In this document: piece by piece, positions 15,851-21,262 of the stretch
Position numbering within the stretch: position 1 is the stretch's first letter
Layout: the number at the start of each line of letters is the position of its first letter
Source: CAZMGT01 sp964565895
GTDB taxonomy: Bacteria; Armatimonadota; Zipacnadia; UBA1398; CAZMGT01
Assembly: GCA_964565895.1 (NCBI GenBank)
Contig: CAZMGT010000057.1
Coordinates: forward strand, 1-22,574
DNA: 22,574 bases
Reading direction: 5' to 3'
Position numbers and translations under genes: made by a program
The notes under the pieces: model-generated
Databases searched by the model: none
What the model was told of the DNA's origin: nothing
What the model saw: the letters and a program-made list of their open reading frames with translations, nothing else

Positions 15851-16659
15851 CGTTCTTGGGCCAGCGCGCGCAAAAGCAGCCACTCCGCGACAAGGTCCAT
15901 GGCGTGGGTGTCCGGAAACTGCGGCGCTCGCGGGCGCCTTGGTCCAACAAGCTCCTCGCGGGGAACATTGCTTAGGGCGTGCGGCGCGCGCTGGGCAATC
16001 GCCTTAAGCACTGCGAAAAAGTTGTCCACCGCGCTCACCCGGCGCTTCTCGCCGAGCACGCTATAGTCCAGCCTGTCCGCCTCGAGCCGCAGGTGCAGTG
16101 CGCCCCCGTCGGCCACGGCAACGCTCGCCAAAAGCCGCGTTTCCTTAAGCTCAATCTCCCGCGGCTTGCCGGCAAGCTCCTCGATCGGCTTCGCCGCGGC
16201 GCGCCCGACAAGCGAGCCCGCGGCGCGCGCCACGCGCGCCGTCAGCGGCCACAGCGGCGGCTTCGTTTTTCTGCCCATCTGCCGCTCCACCGTCCCGCAG
16301 ACGATCGCCCGCACATGCCCCCAGGGCACCTCATAGCGCGTCCCGCCGTATACCTCGGCGCAGAGCAGCCCCCGCGGGTCAAACTGCACCGCCCTCGCCA
16401 ACACCGCGCGGGGCAGCCCGAGGTTTTGCTCCTGAGCCAGGCACACCGCGGCCACGCCGGCCTGGCCCAGCCGCGCCACGGCCTCCCGCGCCTCACCCTC
16501 GGGGACGTCGCGCGCGATAATCCCCACCGAGCGCCGCAGGGCAAGCGCCGCGTCGGTCGCCGAGCAGCGGCACAGCTCAGCGACGATGGGCGCCGCGGCG
16601 CGCACGTCAAGCTCCGCGTCGCTGTCGTAGACGATAACGCACAGCCGCTCGCCGGCCAT
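15847..16659 (-). CDS. Uncharacterised 270-residue protein with L7/L12-like N-terminal module
   Basis: The ATG at 16659 lies 5 nt after the stop of the CBM9-like gene, so translation is probably coupled. The AAAGGG before that stop may serve as its ribosome binding site. A longer in-frame start at 16782 would overlap the upstream gene and is less likely. Residues about 20-75 alternate helix and strand: 'APIVAELCRCSATDAALALRR', then 'EGEAREAVARLGQAGVAAVCL'. This is similar to the C-terminal fold of ribosomal L7/L12 and related ClpS-like modules; fold by eye only. The middle has 'YEVPWGHVRAIVCGTV' (108-124), a beta segment. The end, 'FPDTHAMDLVAEWLLLRALA', is helical. No signal peptide, membrane segment or catalytic motif. 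Function unknown; last gene of the peptidase-CBM9 operon. Its stop shares CTAG with the convergent lipoprotein gene. Confidence 0.75.
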   Translation of the reverse strand: MAGERLCVIVYDSDAELDVRAAAPIVAELCRCSATDAALALRRSVGIIARDVPEGEAREAVARLGQAGVAAVCLAQEQNLGLPRAVLARAVQFDPRGLLCAEVYGGTRYEVPWGHVRAIVCGTVERQMGRKTKPPLWPLTARVARAAGSLVGRAAAKPIEELAGKPREIELKETRLLASVAVADGGALHLRLEADRLDYSVLGEKRRVSAVDNFFAVLKAIAQRAPHALSNVPREELVGPRRPRAPQFPDTHAMDLVAEWLLLRALAQER

Positions 16660-16664
16660 GGGGG

Positions 16665-17696
16665 CTACCCTTTGGGGGGAAGGTCGAACCCCAGGGCGAA
16701 CACCGAGCGCGTGCCAAACCCCTTCTCCGCGGTAACCACGAGCCGCGCCTGCCCCGCTTCCTCCACGGGGATCGGCCCCCACTCGTAGCGCAGCTCCGTA
16801 TCCAAGTCCAACGTGGCCAAGCGCAGCGTGCTCTCCGTTCGCCCGCTGGGCAGCCTGAGGTGGTGAAACAGCCGCACGCGATCCTGAATCGCGCTCGTGT
16901 CCCAGACGACCATCTTAAACGTCAGCCCGCGCTGGGGGTCCCAGAGGATCTTATCCGTGCGGATGCCCGGGTGCCGGGGATAGATCTTCGCCCCGAGAAC
17001 AGCCGCGCCGAAGCGCTGGGGTTCGGCGAAGCTCTTTTCCGTGGGCGACCACGTGCACAGCTCGCCCGTCGCCGCCCGCCGCCGGCAGAGGTTTAGCCCG
17101 ATTACATAGCCCTTGCGAAAATAAAGCTTAAGGTCCGACCAGGGAATGGCCAGCTCCGCCGTCCACATCCCCTTCTCGACCACCGTCGCCGACTCCCACG
17201 CCCCGTTCCACGATGGGTCGTGCAGGCCGGTGGCCGTCATGCACCGCTCGTCTAGCCGGGCGTTTGCGGGGTTGACGACGAGGCGATAGTAGTACAGCGC
17301 GCCCGCGCCGATGTCTACGAACACCTCGAACGTGTCCTGGCCGGAGAAGTCGCCGTCGCGCCGGATATAGCGGCTGGCGGGCTCGTTCGGCTCGGTCAGC
17401 CGCGCGGCGATATAAAGCGCCTTGTCGTCGCAGCAGAGGAGGGCAAACGCCGGCTGTTCCGGCTTGCCCCCGCCCACGCGAAATTGAAGGTCCGCTGCCG
17501 CGGCCTCGCGCCAGCAGCGCTCGCGCAGCCGGCCATCGATGCGCGGCGGGCTGTCGCACAGGCGAATGCTGAGCACGGGCAGGGGCACGGGCTCGATGAC
17601 CTTTTCCGGGGCGGGTTTTTCCTGGGCGAAAGGCGCGGATGTAAAAAGCAGGAGAAAAACCAGAGCAACAATAGCAGCGGGGCGTCGCATGGCCAT
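16665..17696 (-). CDS. Exported CBM9-like carbohydrate-binding protein
   Basis: 343 residues. ATG at 17696 and ATG at 17690 are both possible; AGGGAG lies 6 nt before the first and AAGGGG 6 nt before the second. The signal peptide (MAMRRPAAIVALVFLLL, cleavage near residue 24 after 'APFA') points to export. Residues about 45-250 follow the CBM9-like/DOMON pattern: 'IDGRLRERCWREA' (53-65), 'DDKALYIAARLTEPN' (90-104), 'GDFSGQDTFEVFVD' (115-128), 'YYYRLVVNPANARLDERC' (135-152) and 'WTAELAIPWSDL' (178-189). These modules bind sugar chain ends or, in some proteins, haem. A beta-rich C-terminal region of about 90 residues follows. No enzyme domain is fused. It lies 37 nt downstream of the peptidase gene and 5 nt before the hypothetical gene, so it is the middle gene of a three-gene operon. 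Confidence 0.85.
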   Translation of the reverse strand: MAMRRPAAIVALVFLLLFTSAPFAQEKPAPEKVIEPVPLPVLSIRLCDSPPRIDGRLRERCWREAAAADLQFRVGGGKPEQPAFALLCCDDKALYIAARLTEPNEPASRYIRRDGDFSGQDTFEVFVDIGAGALYYYRLVVNPANARLDERCMTATGLHDPSWNGAWESATVVEKGMWTAELAIPWSDLKLYFRKGYVIGLNLCRRRAATGELCTWSPTEKSFAEPQRFGAAVLGAKIYPRHPGIRTDKILWDPQRGLTFKMVVWDTSAIQDRVRLFHHLRLPSGRTESTLRLATLDLDTELRYEWGPIPVEEAGQARLVVTAEKGFGTRSVFALGFDLPPKG

Positions 17697-17733
17697 CCCC
17701 TTCTCCCTGCTGCTCGAGCGCCGAGCAGCCCTG

Positions 17734-18720
17734 CTACGCTTGCTCTGGTTCTTCCCCTTCCGCCTCGGGCTCCCCTTCCTCTTCTTCCTCGCGCGGGCCC
17801 CACACCGTGCTTACCGTGCAATCCATGACACAGGTAATCGCGGAGAGGTTGGACTCCAAGATCTCATGGAACCCGTAGGGCCGCCGGCTGCCCAAAATCC
17901 CCGCCCGCCCCTCAAAGCGCAGGGGCACCGCGCCGTATTGCTGCGCGATGACATCGAGGTTCGTCGTCGCGTTAAAAATCCCCGTAAGCGGCTCGTCGTC
18001 GGCAAACGGCCAGCCCTCGTTTTCCATAAACGAGCGCACGTGCTGGGAGAAGTGCTGGGCGAGCATTTTCGCCTGCGGCGGGGCGAACTCATAGGTCATA
18101 AAACAGTGCGCCCCCGCGCGCTCGTGCAGCTCGAGGATCACGTGCGGCTTGCAAAACTTGACCAGGCGCACGAGCACCTCGTTGCTCGCAGACACCAGCT
18201 CGCTGTCCCACACCGGGTTAAACCCTTCGTCGTCATACAATCCCCCGAGCTCCTGCACCTGCTCCGGATCGCATCCCGCCCCGTATTGCAGAGGTTGGCC
18301 GTCCGCGCCGACCCCATAGGCAATCCGCTCCACCTGCTCCTTGGTCATCCCCACGACAAACGGCGGACAGCGCCGCCGCGCGTCCGGGTTAAAGCAGGGG
18401 ACCATCACCAAATTCAGCGCGGGCACGAGCCGCTCGATCTCCGGATAGCGCTTCTCCCGCGGGTCCACGCCCACCTCGAGCACCGTGGCCACAGCAAGCA
18501 GGGCCATCAGCCCGCCCGTCTCGTGCCCGTGCACGCCCGCGATGACCAGCAGCGTGGGGTTCGTTGGCTTGGAGGAGTAGGTCAAGCTATAAATGGGCAG
18601 ATTTCCTGCCGAGCGCCCCTCCTCGACAAGCGTTCCCCGGGAGAACATCCCGAGAACCTCTTCCACCTTCTCCCACTCGGTGGTCCACCACTCCGGAGGC
18701 GTGATCTGTGGTATGGCCAT
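17734..18720 (-). CDS. M14-family zinc carboxypeptidase / deacylase-like protein
   Basis: 328 residues. The ATG at 18720 is chosen because AGGAGG lies 8 nt upstream; the ATG at 18741 would place that site inside the gene. The M14 zinc motif is visible as H64-G-H-E67 in 'VIAGVHGHETGG', and the third ligand is H199 in 'VILELHERAG'. N111 in 'CFNPDARRR' matches the substrate-binding segment, and E270 in 'PLRFEGRAG' is the candidate catalytic glutamate. The compact size and lack of a signal peptide resemble the AspA/succinylglutamate-desuccinylase-like or cytoplasmic M14 branches. The C-terminus is strikingly acidic (311-328, mostly Glu). It should remove a terminal residue or acyl group from a peptide-like substrate. 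First gene of the operon with the CBM9-like and 270-residue proteins; the substrate link is unknown. Confidence 0.85.
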   Translation of the reverse strand: MAIPQITPPEWWTTEWEKVEEVLGMFSRGTLVEEGRSAGNLPIYSLTYSSKPTNPTLLVIAGVHGHETGGLMALLAVATVLEVGVDPREKRYPEIERLVPALNLVMVPCFNPDARRRCPPFVVGMTKEQVERIAYGVGADGQPLQYGAGCDPEQVQELGGLYDDEGFNPVWDSELVSASNEVLVRLVKFCKPHVILELHERAGAHCFMTYEFAPPQAKMLAQHFSQHVRSFMENEGWPFADDEPLTGIFNATTNLDVIAQQYGAVPLRFEGRAGILGSRRPYGFHEILESNLSAITCVMDCTVSTVWGPREEEEEGEPEAEGEEPEQA

Positions 18721-18885
18721 AGCCCCTACCTCCTGGCGCACGGGTCACGGGATGTTCGGCGGCGCTCTATCCCGGCCAGATGCTCGCTTTTTTTCTTCGT
18801 TAACACCCTCCCCCGGGCCTTTTGTTCGCCCGCGATCGGCCCCGTCGCCGTTTGTCCTGCCCCCTCGCTGCGCGCGCTTGCTCGC

Positions 18886-18915
18886 AAAAAAAGCGCCGCG
18901 GCCGTCGGCCAGCGC
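18886..18915 (-). terminator. Intrinsic terminator of the arsR-fmdB operon
   Basis: Read on the minus strand, GCGC (18915-18912), GGCC (18910-18907), a 3-nt loop, GGCC (18903-18900) and GCGC (18896-18893) form a G+C-rich stem with a small internal loop. It is followed at once by seven T's (18892-18886). It lies 76 nt past the fmdB-type stop. The rest of 18721-18991 holds no supported gene and should contain the peptidase promoter, which I could not place. Confidence 0.75.
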
Positions 18916-18991
18916 CTGTCTTTTGCCGCCGAAGGCCGCGGCAGCGCCCAGCGCGGAGCTGTGCCCAGCTGCTTTCCCCCTCTGCCTGCCC

Positions 18992-19201
18992 CTACCTCAG
19001 GGTGCACGTGCCCGTGGTGCACGTGGGGCACGTGCTCTCGCTGGCGCTTTCTCTCCCGCCAACGGAGAACGTGGAGATCAGCCTCTTCACGCGGTTTGAG
19101 CTACACTTTGGGCAGCGCTGGCCTGCATCGCGCTCGGCGAGGGGGACGAGTTTCTCGAACGTCGCCCCGCAGCGCTCGCAGCGATACTCATACAGCGGCA
19201 T
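18992..19201 (-). CDS. FmdB-family zinc ribbon protein
   Basis: 69 residues. The ATG at 19201 has GGAGG 5 nt upstream and lies 28 nt after the methyltransferase stop. 'MPLYEYRCERCGATFEKL' with C8/C11 and 'CPKC' with C30/C33 make the single zinc ribbon typical of FmdB-family small proteins, described as putative regulators. The tail 'STCPTCTTGTCTLR' adds C58, C61 and C66; Cys/Gly/Thr-rich tails are common in this family. The partner and target are unknown. Its place at the end of an ArsR-controlled operon suggests a role in the same metal- or redox-linked process, or simply constitutive co-expression. Confidence 0.92.
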   Translation of the reverse strand: MPLYEYRCERCGATFEKLVPLAERDAGQRCPKCSSNRVKRLISTFSVGGRESASESTCPTCTTGTCTLR

Positions 19202-19229
19202 CTCTTCCTCCCTGCCTTCTCACCCGTGG

Positions 19230-20078
19230 TTATCGCGCGTCTGCCGGCCTCTGCGCGCGCACGACAACGTAGTCGCGCACGCGGAAAACTTCCGGCGGCA
19301 AAAACCCGCAACGCGGGAGAACCTCGCCCCACTCCTCCGCGGAGAGGGCGAGGAAGCTGTGGAACCCGTGGGCCAGATAACCCTCCACGCCCACGCAAAA
19401 ATCCATGCACAAAAACCTCCCCCCAGGCTTAACCAGCCGGCCGATCGCCGCAAGACATGCCTCCTGGTCGTCCATGCAATGCACCGCCTGGCTGCTTACC
19501 ACAAAGTCAAACTGCGCGCGGGGCTCAAGCTCGCGCACATCCGCCTCGCGAAACTCCAGCCGCGCCCCACGCCGACGCGCCCGGGCGCGCGCCCGGCGCA
19601 GCTCCTCCTCGCTCTTCTCGCTAAGGTGCGAGTCGATCGCCAAAATCACCGACCCCGGCCGAGCAAGCTGCACCGCGAGAAAACCCTGCCCCGTGCCCAC
19701 GTCGAGGATGCGCTCCCCGCGCCGCCGCGGCTCCATCAGGCCGACAAGCCATGCCGCAGCGCGCTCCTTCGTCCCTTGCGGGGGCCGCCGCTCGGCCTCC
19801 ACCGCTCTGCGAAATCTCCGCCCCGCGCGCGTCGCCCGCCACGTGCCACAGCACTCCGCCTTGGCCAGCCCCTCGTGCTCTAGCCGCCGCAACACCGCGT
19901 CAACCTCCGCCGCGGCCACGCGCAGCACCCCGCTTGGGCGAAACGAGCGGTTGCCTGCGCTTTCCTCTCTAATCGCCGCGATCATCTCGCGCTTGCTCCG
20001 CGGCCGCCCCTCGAGCAGCACGAGCAGGTAATACTCCAAAAACTCGGCGATACTCGGCCCGCTTCGTACGTTGCCCAC
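19230..20078 (-). CDS. Winged-helix/SAM-dependent methyltransferase fusion
   Basis: 282 residues from GTG 20078, 11 nt after the ferredoxin stop. The start is the first sensible codon after that stop; GGAGG is very close (2 nt), so a slightly later start is possible. A longer frame up to 20267 would overlap the ferredoxin gene and is rejected. Residues about 8-95 look like a winged helix ('IAEFLEYYLLVLLEGRPRSKREMIAAI', then 'VDAVLRRLEHEGLAKAE'). From about 105 a class I methyltransferase follows: motif I ILDVGTGQG (124-132), acidic D149 in 'ILAIDSH', 'FREADVREL' (177-185), 'DFVVSSQAVHCMDD' (191-204) and 'LVKPGGRFLCMDF' (215-227). Seven cysteines (C76, C77, C201, C208, C224, C228, C257) are unusual for a small methyltransferase. 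Substrate unknown: small molecule, metalloid, or nucleic acid are all possible. Confidence 0.85.
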   Translation of the reverse strand: MGNVRSGPSIAEFLEYYLLVLLEGRPRSKREMIAAIREESAGNRSFRPSGVLRVAAAEVDAVLRRLEHEGLAKAECCGTWRATRAGRRFRRAVEAERRPPQGTKERAAAWLVGLMEPRRRGERILDVGTGQGFLAVQLARPGSVILAIDSHLSEKSEEELRRARARARRRGARLEFREADVRELEPRAQFDFVVSSQAVHCMDDQEACLAAIGRLVKPGGRFLCMDFCVGVEGYLAHGFHSFLALSAEEWGEVLPRCGFLPPEVFRVRDYVVVRAQRPADAR

Positions 20079-20089
20079 TTCCTCCAGTC

Positions 20090-20440
20090 CTATCCGCGGC
20101 GATCGCTTGCGGTGCCCCTCGCCTCCCTTGCCGCGGGATCGCCCGCCCGAACAAGGCGCACAGCGTTCGCCGGGCACGCCCCGACGCATGCCCCGCACCC
20201 CATGCACAGCTCCTCGCGTACCTGCGCCCGCGCCTTTTCGCCGACGACGATCGCCCCCGCGGGGCAAACCTCCGCGCAGCGGCCGCAGCCCACGCAGCGC
20301 TGCGCGTCAACCACGGCTATTTTCCGTTCCCCTTGCGCGGGCTGCGCCGGGGGCAATTGTTGCTCGCCGCGCCAAACCACCGCCGCCTGCCCCAGGGCCA
20401 CACGCGCGGCGCGGCGCCGCTGTCGCCTTCGCGCCCTCAC
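20090..20440 (-). CDS. Two-cluster 4Fe-4S ferredoxin-like protein
   Basis: 116 residues from GTG 20440. The GTG overlaps the ArsR-gene stop as GTGA, and GGAGG lies 7 nt upstream inside the arsR-type gene, a classic coupled start. Two CxxCxxCxxxCP motifs are complete: C49, C52, C55, C59 and C79, C82, C85, C89. This is the pattern of 2[4Fe-4S] ferredoxins that carry single electrons. The N-terminal 40 residues are unusual for a ferredoxin, with an Arg-rich start (VRARRRQRRR) and a Pro/Gln-rich linker. They could bind nucleic acid or a partner, or may be partly untranslated if a later GTG (codon 14 or 21) is used. It sits between the regulator and the methyltransferase, suggesting it supplies electrons to, or senses redox state for, that system. 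Confidence 0.88.
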   Translation of the reverse strand: MRARRRQRRRAARVALGQAAVVWRGEQQLPPAQPAQGERKIAVVDAQRCVGCGRCAEVCPAGAIVVGEKARAQVREELCMGCGACVGACPANAVRLVRAGDPAAREARGTASDRRG

Positions 20441-20781
20441 CTGCTCGCCTCCATCCGTTGCGCGGGCCCTTGCCCCGCGCTTGCTGCGCCCTGGCCTCGC
20501 TCCCCCGCAAACAGCGCCTCGGCCAGCGTAATAAGCCGCGCGATGCGCTTGTTCGCGAGGTGGTAGCAGGTCATGTTCCCCCGGCGCTCGGGGATAACGA
20601 GCCCGCGGTCGCGCAGGATGGCCAGGTGCTGGGAGATGTTCGGCTGGCGCAGGCCGGTGCTTTTCTGCAGCTCCCACACGCACAGCGGCCCCTCGGCCAT
20701 GTGCTTAAGCAGGCGCAGCCGCGTTGGATGGGCGATGGCCTTCAGCGCCTGGGCAACGACTTCTTCTTTCGGCCGGACCAT
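20437..20781 (-). CDS. ArsR/SmtB-family winged-helix transcriptional regulator
   Basis: 114 residues from ATG 20781, 9 nt after GGAAGGAG; ATG 20787 is only 3 nt from it and less likely. The sequence follows the family: 'ALKAIAHPTRLRLLKHMAEG' (12-31), recognition helix region 'TGLRQPNISQHLAILRDRGLV' (42-62) and wing 'IPERRGNMTCYHLA' (63-76). At the alpha-3 site where metal-sensing members have C-V-C, this one has C34-V-W, so only one metal/thiol ligand remains there; C72 is the only other cysteine. It may sense thiol-reactive compounds or bind a ligand between subunits. First gene of the operon with ferredoxin, methyltransferase and FmdB protein, and very probably autoregulated through the palindromes at 20991-21019. 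The C-terminal 20 residues are low-complexity. Confidence 0.93.
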   Translation of the reverse strand: MVRPKEEVVAQALKAIAHPTRLRLLKHMAEGPLCVWELQKSTGLRQPNISQHLAILRDRGLVIPERRGNMTCYHLANKRIARLITLAEALFAGERGQGAASAGQGPAQRMEASR

Positions 20782-20872
20782 GGGCATGGGCTCCTTCCCG
20801 CGCCGCGGGGGTTGTATGCGCTGCTCAGCGTGGCCACGTCGCCCACGCGCGCTCCCTCCCGCCGCGCAGGCG

Positions 20873-20908
20873 TTATCTGCCCTGGCGAGCGGAGCGTTGG
20901 GACAGCAT
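20873..20908 (-). CDS. Possible 11-residue leader peptide upstream of arsR-type gene
   Basis: ATG 20908 is preceded by GGGGGAAAGGAG with a 4-nt gap, one of the strongest ribosome binding sites in the window, yet the frame (MLSQRSARQGR) stops after 11 codons. It lies inside the predicted 5' leader of the ArsR operon, 91 nt before the arsR-type start. It could be a regulatory leader peptide or a chance site; no codon run of one amino acid suggests classical amino-acid attenuation. Confidence 0.35.
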   Translation of the reverse strand: MLSQRSARQGR

Positions 20909-20990
20909 ATCGCTCCTTTCCCCCGCATGTGTTAAACGCACGCGCCAGCGTGCTCGCCAGGCACCGCAGCGCTCACGCGCCCCTGTGGTG

Positions 20991-21019
20991 GCGATATTCG
21001 AATATTCGCATTCTGCGAA
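20991..21019. promoter_or_regulatory. Probable ArsR-type operator (two overlapping palindromes)
   Basis: ATATTCGAATAT (20994-21005) is a perfect 12-bp palindrome, flanked by GCG and CGC that extend the symmetry with one extra base. A second inverted repeat, TTCGCA (21005-21010) and TGCGAA (21014-21019), overlaps it. The core resembles the ATATTTGAAT-like operators of ArsR/SmtB/CadC regulators. It covers about -6 to +23 of the minus-strand promoter at 21020-21048, where a bound repressor would block transcription of the arsR-type operon. Confidence 0.7.
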
Positions 21020-21048
21020 ATAATAGAGCCCCTCCCTCTCCCCGTCAA
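21020..21048 (-). promoter_or_regulatory. Sigma-70-type promoter of the ArsR operon
   Basis: On the minus strand, TTGACG (21048-21043) and TATTAT (21025-21020) are separated by exactly 17 nt, each differing from consensus at one position. The predicted start is near 21013, leaving a leader of about 230 nt before the arsR-type ATG. It points away from the NHL gene and directly overlaps the palindromes that follow it. Confidence 0.75.
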
Positions 21049-21262
21049 CCCCCAACCCAAACCCCCGTCCATCGCCGCTATACCCCCGCGGCCCACGCCC
21101 CAGCCACACCTCGCGCGCCCGCGCCGCTTTTGCAAAAGCACACGCTGCGGGCGGAGGAGGGAGCAACTACGCAAAGAACAACCACGGAAAACAGCGGCTT
21201 GCGCGGGCTCTTTTTTCGCCGTCCGGGCTGCTGCTTTCCCCAAGGAGGGTCGGCGGAGGGCA

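Larger units (their letters stand above)
20782..21262. other. Divergent intergenic region between ArsR operon and NHL-repeat gene
   Basis: The 481 nt hold the ArsR-operon promoter (21020-21048), its probable operator (20991-21019), a transcribed leader of about 230 nt with an 11-codon ORF (20873-20908), and on the plus side the ribosome binding site of the NHL gene. Between 21050 and 21240 the sequence is C-rich, then mixed (an A-rich part near 21168-21200). I see no clear promoter for the NHL gene. Longer frames crossing this region have poor protein composition and are not called. Confidence 0.6.

Noticed and set aside
17539..19272. 577-codon plus-strand open frame across the peptidase and fmdB-type genes
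   Set aside because: It overlaps well-supported genes on the other strand, including M14 and zinc-ribbon motifs, and shows no family features.
20079..20267. N-terminal extension of the methyltransferase frame
   Set aside because: It lies within the ferredoxin coding region, which has two intact cluster motifs in another frame; the sequence is Gly/Arg-rich shadow.
20441..20683. N-terminal extension of the ferredoxin frame
   Set aside because: It overlaps the arsR-type gene in another frame; the coupled GTG at 20440 with its GGAGG explains the start.
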